Source of the DNA: Risungbinella massiliensis | Lineage (GTDB): Bacteria; Bacillota; Bacilli; Thermoactinomycetales; Thermoactinomycetaceae | DNA length: 64,000 bases | NCBI RefSeq assembly: GCF_000942395.1 | Contig: NZ_LN812103.1 | Span: forward strand, 749,394 to 813,393 | Reading direction: 5' to 3' | Shown here: piece by piece, positions 8,881 to 18,234 of the stretch | Layout of the letters: each line of letters opens with the position of its first letter | How positions within the stretch are numbered: the stretch's first letter is position 1 | Translations under genes and position numbers: made by a program | The notes under the pieces: generated by a model | What the model saw: the letters and a program-made list of their open reading frames with translations, nothing else | Database searches by the model: none | Told to the model about the DNA's origin: nothing

Positions 8881-9002
8881 AGCGCGATTTTCCATAATGG
8901 AACAAAGAAGCCCATATAGGAAACAGGAGCATGATACAATAGGGTATAAAAATCACAGACCGGAATGGCTAGCGAGATTTACTAAAGGTGGTGTACGCTA
9001 CA

Positions 9003-9815
9003 TTGGATTCTCAATTTATACTAGACAGAATTCAGACCAATTACCCGTTATTCTCAGCTAAGGAGAAAAAATTGGCGGATTTCTTTTTAAAGTATAGAAA
9101 CAACTCGACGAATATGAACATTGGAGATCTGGCCGAAAAAACAGGAACTTCCCCGTCTACTATCACTAGATTTTGTAAAAAATTAGGTTGCCAAAGTTTT
9201 ATTGAGTTTAAGGTACTGCTCAATAGTAGAATGCTAGATCATCAGGCACATCAAGATGTGATGAACCAAGTCAAGTCCTATTATTTAGAGACGATCGATT
9301 CTACTGCCATGATGATCTCGTTAGAGAAGTTAAATCAAGTGGTTCAGTCCATTCTCACAGCTAAGAAAATCTGTATTTATGGAGTGGGAAATTCAGGTCT
9401 TTCTGCAATGGAGTTTAAATATCGATTGATGCGGATGGGATTTATCGTTGATGCGATGACGGATTCCCATATGATGCTAATGAATGCAGCTTTGTGCCAA
9501 AAAAATGATTTGATCATCGCTATTTCCAATTCAGGAATGACCAAAGAAATCACGGAAGCAGCAGGGGAAGCAAAAAGTCGAGGAGCACATGTGATCGCAG
9601 TTACTAATCATGATCATACTCCTTTAACAGATGTTTCGGATACGATTTTACTTACCTCCAATACTCTTCATTTGCGGGATGCTCATTTTTTTAATAATCA
9701 ATTAGCGATTGTGTATGTAATAGATCTGATCACAATGCAATTGTTAGAAGAAGCTCGATTAGAACAGAAGAGAAAAGAGACCGTGGACGTGTTGGTCAAG
9801 CATAAGAAAATATAA
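9003..9815 (+). CDS. MurR/RpiR family transcriptional regulator
   Basis: About 270 residues. The N-terminal HTH_6 domain contains IGDLAEKTGTSPSTITRFC. The C-terminal SIS sugar-phosphate domain contains IYGVGNSGLSAMEFKYRLM and DLIIAISNSGMTKEI. The TTG at 9003 (MDSQFILDRIQ) lies 11 nt after AAAGGTGG; in-frame GTGs at 8988/8991 are alternatives but overlap that RBS. It is convergent with the PTS-nanE operon, so an amino-sugar phosphate effector and regulation of that operon are likely. This is inference from context. Confidence 0.85.
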   Translation: MDSQFILDRIQTNYPLFSAKEKKLADFFLKYRNNSTNMNIGDLAEKTGTSPSTITRFCKKLGCQSFIEFKVLLNSRMLDHQAHQDVMNQVKSYYLETIDSTAMMISLEKLNQVVQSILTAKKICIYGVGNSGLSAMEFKYRLMRMGFIVDAMTDSHMMLMNAALCQKNDLIIAISNSGMTKEITEAAGEAKSRGAHVIAVTNHDHTPLTDVSDTILLTSNTLHLRDAHFFNNQLAIVYVIDLITMQLLEEARLEQKRKETVDVLVKHKKI

Positions 9816-9846
9816 AAAAGGCTTGGAAGCAAGTTCCAAGCCTTTT
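9816..9846. terminator. Bidirectional terminator between the rpiR-type gene and nanE
   Basis: A 13-bp symmetric stem AAAAGGCTTGGAA / TTCCAAGCCTTTT with a GCAAG loop. The A and T flanks allow termination both ways. Confidence 0.9.
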
Positions 9847-9848
9847 CA

Positions 9849-10547
9849 TTATGATTCAATAGTATGGACAAATCGCTGTGTAATTTGTTGTGGGCGAGTG
9901 ATTGCCCCTCCCACTACCACCGCATGACAACCAAGTTCAAGACAACGTTTGGCTGCCTCTGGAGTGTAAACATTCCCTTCTGCAAAGACAGGTACGGATA
10001 CATGTTCTAATATTTCTTTTAATAGAGCAAAATCATTCTCATACAATTTGTGACCTTTGCTTTCTTCGGTGTAGCCGATGAGAGTAGTAGAGATCACATC
10101 AAACCCTAGTTTCTGGGCTAAGATTGCCTCATCTAAAGTGGCGATATCGGCCATCAATAGTTGATCTGGATAGGTGGTTTTTACTTGTTGTATGAATTCT
10201 TCTAGCGTAATTTTATTTGGACGAATACGTTTGGTTGCATCAAGAGCGATCATTTCTGTCCCAACTGATACCAACTCCTCTATCTCTTTCATGGTAGCAG
10301 TGATATAGACAGGAGAGTCTGCATAATCGCGTTTGACGATTCCGATGATGGGTAGATCGACTGTTTCTTTCATTGCGGCGATGTCTTCTTTTGAATTAGC
10401 TCGTATACCAGCCGCCCCACCTTGCTTTGCAGCGACTGCCATTCTGCTCATGATATAGGAGCTGTGCAAAGGTTCGTCTTCTAAAGCTTGACAGGATACG
10501 ATCAGTTTTTTATTTAGTGTTTGGAGTAATGCTTCTTTGTTTACCAC
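9849..10547 (-). CDS. nanE: N-acylglucosamine/N-acetylmannosamine-6-phosphate 2-epimerase
   Basis: A 232-residue TIM-barrel enzyme converting ManNAc-6-P to GlcNAc-6-P. The family features are [16 protein letters not shown] near the N-terminus, the GIVKRDY block, [20 protein letters not shown] and the phosphate-binding end [12 protein letters not shown]...[10 protein letters not shown]. The GTG start at 10547 lies three nt after the stop of the PTS gene, whose 3' end supplies the GGGGAA ribosome site, so the two are translationally linked. nagA, nagB and nanK are not in the window. Confidence 0.92.
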   Translation of the reverse strand: MVNKEALLQTLNKKLIVSCQALEDEPLHSSYIMSRMAVAAKQGGAAGIRANSKEDIAAMKETVDLPIIGIVKRDYADSPVYITATMKEIEELVSVGTEMIALDATKRIRPNKITLEEFIQQVKTTYPDQLLMADIATLDEAILAQKLGFDVISTTLIGYTEESKGHKLYENDFALLKEILEHVSVPVFAEGNVYTPEAAKRCLELGCHAVVVGGAITRPQQITQRFVHTIES

Positions 10548-10550
10548 GTC

Positions 10551-12104
10551 TTATTCCCCTAACCATTCTTCTACTTCATTTTTAATAATGGTGACTTGTG
10601 GACCATAGATTACTTGAACACCATTCCCACGAACGATGACTCCATTTGGATTGGTCTCTTTGATTTTCTCTTCGGAGACTTTGCTTCCATCCAAAACAGT
10701 GACTCGAAGGCGAGTAGCGCAACAGTCTACGTCTTTGATGTTTTCTTTTCCGCCTAATCCTGCTACGATCTGCTCAGCACGGCTAGATTTAGTAGACGCA
10801 GTGGAAGAAGTGGTATTGGTTGAAGTGTTCTCGTCTTCCCGTCCTGGTGTTTTGACATTGAATTTTACGATCAAGAAACGGAAGGTAATGTAGTACAAGA
10901 AGAACCACACAACACCAATGATCGGAACATAAATCCAATTCGTTTTGGCGGTACCTTGTAAGACACCAAACAGGATAAAGTCAATAAATCCACCTGAGAA
11001 CGTTTGACCGATTGTGATCTGGAATATGTGAGCCATCATAAACGCAAGTCCATCGAAGAAGGCGTGAATCACATACAAGAAAGGTGCTACAAATAAGAAT
11101 GCAAATTCGAGAGGCTCTGTAATCCCAGTCAAAAAAGAGGTAAGTGCCGCAGAGAACATAAGTCCAAATACTTTTTTCTTGTTTTCTGGTTTGGCAGTAT
11201 GGTAGATCGCAAGTGCAGCACCGATCAGACCAAACATCATCGTAATAAAACGGCCAGACATAAATCGAGAAGTGCCTTCATAAAACTGTTGGACACTAGG
11301 ATCTGCTAATTGTGCAAAGAAGATCTTTTGGGTACCTTCTACAAGTTGACCGTTTACAATCTCGGAACCACCAAGACCAGTAGTCCAGAAAGGGAGATAA
11401 AAAATATGATGCAATCCAAAAGGACCAAGCAGTCGTAATACAAATCCATAGATGAGGGTTCCAATATATCCCGTTGTTTCAACCAGTCCGCCCATTCCAA
11501 AGATAGCTTGTTGGATAAATGGCCATATGACATACATCACAGCACCTAATAGAATCGAGGCAAACGAGGTAATGATCGGAATAAAACGTGAGCCACCAAA
11601 GAAACCAATTGCTTGGGGAAGTTCAATCTTGTTATATCGATTGTGCAAGTAGTAGGTCAAAATACCTACGACGGCACCTCCAAATACCCCTGTTTCTAAT
11701 GATTGAATGCCAAGGATCATTCCTTGTCCAGCTTGAGCTAGTTGGTCTGATTCTGCTAATTTACCAGTTATATTTAATAGTGCATTAATCGTTGCATTCA
11801 TAACCAAATAGCCAAGTAAGGCTGCTAAACCTGCTGTTCCTTTATCAGAGCGAGCTAAACCTACTGCTACCCCGACAGCAAAGATAATAGCTAAGTTAGC
11901 AAAGATAATATTTCCGGCTGAACTCATGATAGAAAAGATAGCTTGTAGCCATGCAACATCCAAAAAAGGATACGCAATTAATGTGTTCGGATTGGAAAGT
12001 GCGCCCCCGATTCCCAATAACAGACCTGCCGCAGGTAAAACAGCAATAGGAAGCATAAATGATTTTCCAAAGCGTTGTGCTTTTTCGAAGAAATTATTCA
12101 TCAT
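10551..12104 (-). CDS. PTS EIIBC permease, glucose/amino-sugar family
   Basis: An EIIC domain (about residues 1-420) with many membrane spans and the substrate-loop motif GITEPLEFAFLFVAPFLY. A Ser/Thr-rich linker follows, then a C-terminal EIIB with the phospho-Cys site DCCATRLRV. No EIIA is attached, so phosphate must come from another EIIA. Position directly before nanE suggests ManNAc or a related amino sugar as substrate. The start is one of the paired ATGs at 12104/12101, just after GGCGGGGGAT. The longer in-frame TTG at 12134 overlaps the promoter region and is unlikely. Confidence 0.88.
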   Translation of the reverse strand: MMNNFFEKAQRFGKSFMLPIAVLPAAGLLLGIGGALSNPNTLIAYPFLDVAWLQAIFSIMSSAGNIIFANLAIIFAVGVAVGLARSDKGTAGLAALLGYLVMNATINALLNITGKLAESDQLAQAGQGMILGIQSLETGVFGGAVVGILTYYLHNRYNKIELPQAIGFFGGSRFIPIITSFASILLGAVMYVIWPFIQQAIFGMGGLVETTGYIGTLIYGFVLRLLGPFGLHHIFYLPFWTTGLGGSEIVNGQLVEGTQKIFFAQLADPSVQQFYEGTSRFMSGRFITMMFGLIGAALAIYHTAKPENKKKVFGLMFSAALTSFLTGITEPLEFAFLFVAPFLYVIHAFFDGLAFMMAHIFQITIGQTFSGGFIDFILFGVLQGTAKTNWIYVPIIGVVWFFLYYITFRFLIVKFNVKTPGREDENTSTNTTSSTASTKSSRAEQIVAGLGGKENIKDVDCCATRLRVTVLDGSKVSEEKIKETNPNGVIVRGNGVQVIYGPQVTIIKNEVEEWLGE

Positions 12105-12138
12105 ATCCCCCGCCTTTATGAAAATATTAGTCAAATCG

Positions 12139-12166
12139 ATTATAAAGCGTTTTCACATTTTGTCAA
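12139..12166 (-). promoter_or_regulatory. PTS-nanE promoter with overlapping cre-like site
   Basis: On the - strand TTGACA (12166-12161), a 16-nt spacer and a perfect TATAAT (12144-12139). Read on the - strand, TGAAAACGCTTTAT (12155-12142) matches the CcpA consensus TGWAANCGNTNWCA at 12 of 14 positions and overlaps the -10. CcpA binding there would block transcription when glucose is present. Confidence 0.75.
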
Positions 12167-12222
12167 CAAATCTCATTCAGTTGCCATAGGGTAGATTAGG
12201 GGGTATTCGGGCGAAAGAGAGC

Positions 12223-12269
12223 AAAAAAACGCAGTCCCCACAGTTTTTTATGGGAGCTGCGTTTTTTTA
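12223..12269. terminator. Terminator after the 217-aa membrane protein
   Basis: AAAAAAACGCAG and CTGCGTTTTTTT arms with inner CCCCA/TGGGA pairing, flanked by A and T runs. It could serve either strand. Confidence 0.8.
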
Positions 12270-12276
12270 TCAAGAA

Positions 12277-12930
12277 TCAAGATGAATGTTGCTTCTTTCG
12301 TTTTTTTGAATAGATCGGTTTTGTATATGACTTTATTCGTCTGTCTCGTTTGCTTTTGAGAATGTAATCAGATTTGAACTGGAAAGGTCCGATATAGTAG
12401 TGATTCGTAGATGGGCGAAATGCCTCCACATTTTGTACAAGCCAAAAGTAAAAAGTACGAAGACTGACAGTTACCAAAATCATGAATAGGGAAGTGAGAA
12501 AAGCCTCTTGTAGACTAGTATCGACAATATAACGATAAATATCTTCGTATAATGATCGGGTTCGAACTTTAGCGGAACTTTCCCAAGCTATATGAGTTAC
12601 AAAGAAAAAGCCAAAAATCCATAGAAATGTAGCAAAGCCCAATGTCTTACCAAACTTTCTCCAAGATAATGGTTCAAATTCTGGGCTTAAATCCCCTCTA
12701 CATTTACTCAACGTGTCAATCGATTTCCAAACTAGAAATGTCTGAAAAAGTCCAGAGTGAAGAAATGGAGAAAAGATATGATCGCCTTCCATATAAACAG
12801 GAAATGGGGCATGAAACCAGCTACTTACTAAGATGGCTCCCAGTACGAAGCCAAACATTTCAATAGGAAAGCGAATACAGAATAATCCAACGCTTTTCCA
12901 GCTCATATGTTTCAGTTTTGATCCCTCCAT
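12277..12930 (-). CDS. Multi-pass membrane protein, unknown
   Basis: A 217-residue protein with about four hydrophobic segments (around IEMFGFVLGAILVSSWF, LFQTFLVWKSI, FATFLWIFGFFFVTHIAW and AFLTSLFMILVTVSL) and a very basic C-terminal tail ending KKRKKQHSS. I do not recognise the family. The ATG at 12930 has only a weak GAAGAA upstream. GGAGGGATC just inside the ORF could instead serve a later start such as MSWKSVGL, eight codons in. It is monocistronic, with a terminator after it. Confidence 0.6.
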   Translation of the reverse strand: MEGSKLKHMSWKSVGLFCIRFPIEMFGFVLGAILVSSWFHAPFPVYMEGDHIFSPFLHSGLFQTFLVWKSIDTLSKCRGDLSPEFEPLSWRKFGKTLGFATFLWIFGFFFVTHIAWESSAKVRTRSLYEDIYRYIVDTSLQEAFLTSLFMILVTVSLRTFYFWLVQNVEAFRPSTNHYYIGPFQFKSDYILKSKRDRRIKSYTKPIYSKKRKKQHSS

Positions 12931-13005
12931 TTCTTCTAGGTGAGTTATCGAACAAAAATATATTTAACATAATCTTAGAATAATGGATTAATTAGGGGAT
13001 GAAGA

Positions 13006-13056
13006 AAAGAGATACACAAAACCTTCCAAGATGGAAATGGTTTTGTTGTATCTCTC
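13006..13056 (-). terminator. Terminator of speA
   Basis: A long interrupted stem: AGAGATACA, CAAAACC and TTCC pair with GGAA, GGTTTTG and TGTATCTCT. The - strand continues with TTTTCTTC. Confidence 0.75.
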
Positions 13057-13069
13057 TTCATACGAAGTA

Positions 13070-14536
13070 CTAGCGTATTACTTTTACCATCTGTACGCTA
13101 GGATCTTCTGTCCCTTGAACAGGAAGTCCTGCTTCTAAATGTTGTTGGATATATTCGATATTCTCCTGTGTGATTAACTCGCCTGGTAGCAAAATAGGAA
13201 TACCAGGTGGATAGATCATGATAAATTCAGCGATAATCTTTCCAGCCGCCTCAGAGAGTGGAATGGTGTTGGTTTCACAATAAAAAGCATCTCGAGGAGA
13301 AAGAGCTAACTTTGGAATATCAGGTAACTGTATCGTTTCTCTTGTAGTTTTGTTTGGTTGATAGAATTGCTTCGAAAGATGACGAAGAGCATCAACTAGT
13401 ATTGCGACGGTCTCTTGGTTATCTCCAGGGGTGATGAGACAGAGTAGGTTGTGTAAGTCACTTAGCTCTACTTCGATGTTGTAATGTTCACGAAGCCAAA
13501 TCTCGGCATCATGTCCATTGATCGCAAGTTGATCTAAATGGATGATCAATTTGGTTTCATCCATGTCAAAAAGAGCTTCTCCACGTAACCAATCTCTACC
13601 GATACAAGAGATACCCGGAATCTCTGAGATCTGCTTTCTTGTCCAAGTGGCGAGTGCCAATGTCTCCTCCACCAGCTGCTCTCCATGTAACGCTAAATAA
13701 CGTCGAGCGGTATCTAAGGAAGCGAGCAACGGATAGGAAGTAGAGGTTGTCGTCAACATACTGATAATGGATTGAATTCGTTGTGGATTGACTAATCCTT
13801 CTCGTACATTCAGTACAGAACTTTGGGTTAAAGAGCCGCCTAGTTTATGAACACTAGTGGCAGCTAGATCGGCACCAGCATCCATCGCAGAGACGGGTAG
13901 GCGCTCATGAAAATGGGTCAGAACTCCATGCGCTTCATCTACGAGAACAGGGATTCCATGTCGATGAACGAGATTCACAATTTCTTGTAGATTTCCAGCA
14001 AATCCAAAATAGGTTGGATTAATGACTAATACAGCTTTAGCATCAGGATGTTGTTCTAGCGCAATAGCAATTTGAGATGCAGTAACACCATGAGCAATTC
14101 CTAAAACTTCATCCATTTTTGGATAGACAAAGATAGGAGTTCCTCCTGCCAAAATAATGGCGGACAAAACGGATTTGTGGACATTACGAGGGACAATTAT
14201 TTTATCCCCAGGGTGGCATACTGCCATCACCATTGTCATAATGGCTCCAGAAGTGCCTTGAACAGAGAAAAAGGTATGATCTGCTCCAAAGGCAGTTGCA
14301 GCAAGTTGTTGCGCTTCTTGGATGACACCTTTTGGATGGTGTAAGTCATCGAGTGGTGCAATATTAATTAAGTCAATGGAAAGTGCATTTTCCCCAATAA
14401 ATTCACGGAACTCAGGATCCATGCCACGCCCTTTTTTGTGACCCGGTATATGAAACGGAATAGGGGACTTTTGAGCATGCTCCCGAAGAGCAGTGAACAA
14501 TGGGGTTTGGCTTTGATCATATTGATGCGATTTCAT
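13070..14536 (-). CDS. speA: Biosynthetic arginine decarboxylase (PLP fold type I)
   Basis: About 488 residues, near-identical in pattern to Bacillus SpeA: FHIPGHKKGRGMDPEF, GENALSIDLINI, FFSVQGTSGAIMTMVMAVC, the Asp of VDEAHGVLTHFH and the PLP lysine in SVHKLGGS (about residue 228). It makes agmatine from arginine for polyamine synthesis. The start is the ATG at 14536, eight nt after AGAGGGGA; an upstream in-frame ATG (14557) would put the RBS inside the gene. The conserved C-terminus YPPGIPILLPGE is present. It could be confused with lysine or ornithine decarboxylases, but length and motifs favour SpeA. Confidence 0.9.
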   Translation of the reverse strand: MKSHQYDQSQTPLFTALREHAQKSPIPFHIPGHKKGRGMDPEFREFIGENALSIDLINIAPLDDLHHPKGVIQEAQQLAATAFGADHTFFSVQGTSGAIMTMVMAVCHPGDKIIVPRNVHKSVLSAIILAGGTPIFVYPKMDEVLGIAHGVTASQIAIALEQHPDAKAVLVINPTYFGFAGNLQEIVNLVHRHGIPVLVDEAHGVLTHFHERLPVSAMDAGADLAATSVHKLGGSLTQSSVLNVREGLVNPQRIQSIISMLTTTSTSYPLLASLDTARRYLALHGEQLVEETLALATWTRKQISEIPGISCIGRDWLRGEALFDMDETKLIIHLDQLAINGHDAEIWLREHYNIEVELSDLHNLLCLITPGDNQETVAILVDALRHLSKQFYQPNKTTRETIQLPDIPKLALSPRDAFYCETNTIPLSEAAGKIIAEFIMIYPPGIPILLPGELITQENIEYIQQHLEAGLPVQGTEDPSVQMVKVIR

Positions 14537-14652
14537 TGGATCAGTCCCCTCTCCCATGTTTTTCTACTAAATTAAAATAACAAATCAAACTAGGTAAGTA
14601 TAGCAGAATCCAACGCAATACAACAGAGTAACTTTTTAGCAACTAATGGGAT

Positions 14653-14685
14653 ATAAAAAGGAGTTCTGAGTTATCTCAGAACTCC
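14653..14685 (-). terminator. Terminator of the DUF1054 gene
   Basis: A perfect 11-bp stem GGAGTTCTGAG / CTCAGAACTCC with a 4-nt loop, followed on the - strand by TTTTTATA. Confidence 0.9.
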
Positions 14686-14714
14686 CATACATATTACAAA
14701 AAGATCAAAAGCGA

Positions 14715-15344
14715 TTATCTCCTAGCAGCTAGTCGATAGAGTGATAAAAGAGTTGAAAATGTTTCTTCCACTCGCTCAACGAGTCGACTTCCACTGGTTT
14801 TGGTTACTTCTGCACGTGGCAAGACCATGCCAACCAAGAACTCTGCTTTTTTTACGTTCTCCAAACGGTCTAATGCTTGTACCATGTCTTTCTCCGACAT
14901 TTCCTTAAGTGGGGTCACATCAGGTTTGGTGTGGTCAAGAGATAGATAATAGCTCGATGGGATCGTAGGCAAGATCTCAGGCAATTGTTCTTTTAGATTT
15001 CTGGCAAAAGTGGGTTTCTGTTCACATTCATAGATTAGGGCAAAATAGGCAAATAACTCCGTATCTCGTAGACCGAGTTGGAAATGGGGGTGTGCTTTGT
15101 ATCCACGGTTATTGGTCGACCAAGCAACCCAAGTCTCGTCGGGTGGATTAACGGTACGGCGGGCGTGTTTGGCAATATGTACATAGGTATCCTGCTTTAA
15201 TTGAGTGGTCAGAAATGAGGAGATCGCCTCACCGAACACTTCGAATTTTGGTTGAATCTGTTTTTTTAAACCATCCATTCTGTGCTCTAAACCTTGTATT
15301 TGAAAGACAGCAAAGTCTTGTTCTGTAAAGGAAGGGATTGTCAT
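14715..15344 (-). CDS. DUF1054 (YktB-like) protein
   Basis: A 209-residue soluble protein with the DUF1054 pattern: FTEQDFAVFQIQGLEHRM near the start, then VHIAKHARRTVNPPDETWVA and HPHFQLGLRDTELFAYFAL. The family is common in Bacillaceae and has no assigned reaction. The ATG at 15344 has an excellent AAAGGAGGT. Monocistronic. Confidence 0.8.
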   Translation of the reverse strand: MTIPSFTEQDFAVFQIQGLEHRMDGLKKQIQPKFEVFGEAISSFLTTQLKQDTYVHIAKHARRTVNPPDETWVAWSTNNRGYKAHPHFQLGLRDTELFAYFALIYECEQKPTFARNLKEQLPEILPTIPSSYYLSLDHTKPDVTPLKEMSEKDMVQALDRLENVKKAEFLVGMVLPRAEVTKTSGSRLVERVEETFSTLLSLYRLAARR

Positions 15345-15555
15345 GTGTTACCTCCTTTGGGGTTTTTTCTTATTCTAGCAGTATTAAGTGGAGACAGACA
15401 AATCTAAGACAACCATAGATTCTCTATTCTATACTTGGTAAACATAATATTTTGGCTTGTTTTCTATGTTTATTCCCTTTTTTGGTGGGGCATCCTGTAG
15501 CCAAGTTGGTTATTACCAATTGGTGGAATTCCACTAATAAAGGGGTGCATGAACG

Positions 15556-15747
15556 ATGGAAGACGTGATCAAAGCTTTTCGATGTCGTGAACCGGAGGAG
15601 CGCATTCCCGTCTTACGTTTTGAATTGGACTACGAACTAGCTCTTCTCTATGATGCCATGCTAGCAAACAACCCTGACAAAATAGCAAAATGCAAAAGTA
15701 GATTACAAGAGTTGCGCCAAGAAATGTTAATGCTAGAAGCTCTATAA
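15556..15747 (+). CDS. Small helical protein (63 aa), unknown
   Basis: A 63-residue protein, mostly charged helix: MEDVIKAFRCREPEER, then a Leu- and Lys-rich second helix ending RQEMLMLEAL. AAAGGGG lies about 10 nt before the ATG. It has its own terminator. Upstream (15506-15534) are two small palindromes, TTGGT/ACCAA and GTGGAATTCCAC, that could be an operator. Family not recognised. Clean RBS and terminator support a real gene. Confidence 0.6.
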   Translation: MEDVIKAFRCREPEERIPVLRFELDYELALLYDAMLANNPDKIAKCKSRLQELRQEMLMLEAL

Positions 15748-15801
15748 AGTATTCAGAAAAGAAATAAATAGAAGGAAAACCCTTCCTTTTTGTCGAAATC
15801 G

Positions 15802-15839
15802 AAGCGTACACAATTTAGTTGTGTACGCTTCCCTTTTTT
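15802..15839 (+). terminator. Terminator of the 63-aa gene
   Basis: AAGCGTACACAA / TTGTGTACGCTT, a perfect 12-bp stem with a 5-nt loop, then CCCTTTTTT. Confidence 0.9.
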
Positions 15840-15906
15840 GATTAGGATAGATTATATAAAGAAATGGTTGCTATTTGAAAGTTAGAGAGATAAAGGGGTT
15901 TAGTTA

Positions 15907-17403
15907 ATGGAGTGGAGATTGACCCAAGAAAATTTGACGCATTTGGCGACAGATGCGATTTTTCTATTTCATACAGAGGACCAAGCTTCAACTCATGGAT
16001 TGGTTCGGCAAATCGATGAGATGATCGATTTTCAAATTTCTCATCTCATCTCAGTAGGAGAGGTGAAAGGGGAATATGGAGAGCTAACGATACTTCATTT
16101 ATGGGGGCAAATTCCTGCTGCACGGCTCTTTATTTTGGGATTAGGGAAAGAAGAGAAGCTGAATCTGCAACGTTTTAAACAAGTAGTAGGAAAAGGTATA
16201 CAGCGTGCAGAAGAACTAGAGCTTCGGCAGATTGCGATGAGCTCCCCGTCTTTTTTGATTAAACGATTTCATACTGTCGATTGTGTACAAGCAATGGTAG
16301 AGGGAGCAGAGCTGGCAGCCTATGAGCCACCCTCATTTAAGGAAGAACAAAAACAACAATTTGTAAAGACAATCTTTATATCAGCACATGATTATAGTTT
16401 GTCTGCTTTTGATGAAGGACTACTTCGTGGAAAAGTGTTTGCTCAATCTACCAATTTAGCACGTTTTTTAACTGATCAGCCAGCCAATTGGATGACACCA
16501 GATGCTTTTGCAAGCAAAGCAGAGGAGATCGCCCAAAAGAGAGGATTAGAGTTTATGGTTCTCGAACAGTCGGACCTAGATCGCTTGGGTATGCATGCGA
16601 TTTTAACGGTTGGCAAAGGTAGCCTTTACTCTCCAAGATTACTGGTTCTTCGGTATACTGGCGATCATGGTCGCAAGGATAGCCTCGCGCTGATTGGGAA
16701 AGGCATTACCTTTGATAGTGGTGGTTTACAGCTCAAAGGTGACAAAGAGATGTTTGGAATGAAACGTGATATGGCAGGAGCTGCTACGGTTCTCGCGGTA
16801 ATGGATGGTTTGGCTCAATTAACTCCCTATCACAATGTGATGGCGTTATTGCCGATTTGTGAAAACATTGTAGATGCTGGTTCGATGCGACCAGAAGATG
16901 TAATTCGTACATATAGTGGAAAAACGGTGGAGATCACCCATACTGATTCAGAAGGACGGCTCATTTTGGCCGATGCGATCTCTTATGCCAAGAAGTTAGG
17001 GGCATCTAGACTGGTAGATATTGCAACGCTAACAGGAGCGACCATTATCGCCCTTGGTTTTGAAGCGACTGCTCTGATGACCAATGATGCACAATGGGGT
17101 CTTGAAGTGAAACGTGCTGCTAGGATGGTAGGAGAAAAGACATGGGAGTTACCGTTATTCGAAGAGTATGAGGAATATATTGAGAGTGACATAGCAGATA
17201 TGAAAAATGATGATGGGATGGAAGCAGGTGCGATCCAAGCCGGTGTTTTTTTGAAACAGTTCGCAGAAGAGACTCCGTGGGTTCACTTAGATATTGCAGG
17301 AACTGCTGAACTGACTAAAGAGAGAGGAATTATGAGTAAAGGAGCGACCGGAGTAGGGGTGCGAACGCTACTACAGTTGGCTTTGCGTGAGGTGGAAGAA
17401 TGA
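15907..17403 (+). CDS. pepA: Leucyl aminopeptidase (peptidase M17)
   Basis: A 498-residue two-domain enzyme. The catalytic half has the metal and active-site blocks LIGKGITFDSGGLQLK and MKRDMAGAATVL, plus the M17 signature region HTDSEGRLILADA, where NTDAEGR is the usual form. It releases N-terminal amino acids from peptides in the cytosol using two metal ions. The ATG at 15907 follows AAAGGGG. The last codons overlap the next gene (ATGA), so the two are coupled. The substituted signature keeps the Asp, Glu and Arg needed for metal binding and catalysis. Confidence 0.9.
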   Translation: MEWRLTQENLTHLATDAIFLFHTEDQASTHGLVRQIDEMIDFQISHLISVGEVKGEYGELTILHLWGQIPAARLFILGLGKEEKLNLQRFKQVVGKGIQRAEELELRQIAMSSPSFLIKRFHTVDCVQAMVEGAELAAYEPPSFKEEQKQQFVKTIFISAHDYSLSAFDEGLLRGKVFAQSTNLARFLTDQPANWMTPDAFASKAEEIAQKRGLEFMVLEQSDLDRLGMHAILTVGKGSLYSPRLLVLRYTGDHGRKDSLALIGKGITFDSGGLQLKGDKEMFGMKRDMAGAATVLAVMDGLAQLTPYHNVMALLPICENIVDAGSMRPEDVIRTYSGKTVEITHTDSEGRLILADAISYAKKLGASRLVDIATLTGATIIALGFEATALMTNDAQWGLEVKRAARMVGEKTWELPLFEEYEEYIESDIADMKNDDGMEAGAIQAGVFLKQFAEETPWVHLDIAGTAELTKERGIMSKGATGVGVRTLLQLALREVEE

Positions 17404-18140
17404 GCAAAACAAAAGTATTTGCCCATCGTGGCTACTCAGCAGTTGCGCCGGAAAATAGTATGTTAGCCTTTTTATGGGCAATGAAGGTGTCAGCTGATGG
17501 GATTGAGTTGGACGTGCAATTGACAAAAGACGGAGAAGTAGTAGTTATTCATGATGAAACGGTGGATCGAACGACCAATGGAACTGGTTGGGTAAAAGAT
17601 TTTACATGGAGCGAGATCTCACAATTAGATAATGGTTCCTGGTTTTCCTCAGAATATAAAAACCAACGTGTTCCAACACTCCGCCAAGTATTAGAGTTGG
17701 TTCAAGGGAGCAAAATGGAGTTAAACATTGAATTGAAAAACTCAGTCGTGGCGTATCCAGGTTTAGAACAAAAAGTGATTTCCTTAGTGGAGGAATATGA
17801 TATGGAGGAGCAGGTGATTTTTTCAACCTTCCACTTGGAAAGTGTGCACCGACTTCACCAACTCCGCCCTGGCTATCAAATTGCAGCACTTTATAATATT
17901 CATGTAGATACACCTTGGAAGTATGCGGAGCTACTAGGGATTAATGGGATCCACCCTCATTATTCACTCGTGACAGACGATTTGGTAAAGGAGTCACAAC
18001 AACGAGGGATCGCCGTGCGACCTTACACAGTAGATGATACTGTGGAGATGGAGCGACTTTTGCGAGCAGGTGTCGATACCATCATTACTAATGTTCCTCC
18101 AAAATGTCTTGCGCTACGTCAACGTTTGGGGATGGATTAA
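17400..18140 (+). CDS. Glycerophosphodiester phosphodiesterase
   Basis: A 246-residue GDPD-family TIM barrel. HRGYSAVAPENS at the N-terminus and ELDVQLTKDGEVVVIHDE provide the catalytic His pair and the metal-binding Glu/Asp residues. DRTTNGTGWV follows. The C-terminus has the usual RPYTVDD and GVDTIITNVP blocks. There is no signal peptide, so it is the cytoplasmic UgpQ-like type, releasing glycerol-3-phosphate from deacylated lipids. The start overlaps the pepA stop by 4 nt. Confidence 0.92.
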   Translation: MSKTKVFAHRGYSAVAPENSMLAFLWAMKVSADGIELDVQLTKDGEVVVIHDETVDRTTNGTGWVKDFTWSEISQLDNGSWFSSEYKNQRVPTLRQVLELVQGSKMELNIELKNSVVAYPGLEQKVISLVEEYDMEEQVIFSTFHLESVHRLHQLRPGYQIAALYNIHVDTPWKYAELLGINGIHPHYSLVTDDLVKESQQRGIAVRPYTVDDTVEMERLLRAGVDTIITNVPPKCLALRQRLGMD

Positions 18141-18194
18141 CATCTAGGACGCTTGCTACCTTTTTTTCAACAATGTTAGAATAAAGACGATTAT

Positions 18195-18217
18195 GCGCCA
18201 GCATTGGCGCTTTTTTT
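18195..18217 (+). terminator. Terminator of the pepA operon
   Basis: GCGCCA GCAT TGGCGC followed by seven Ts. Confidence 0.88.
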
Positions 18218-18234
18218 CTGCAACACAAAAGGAG

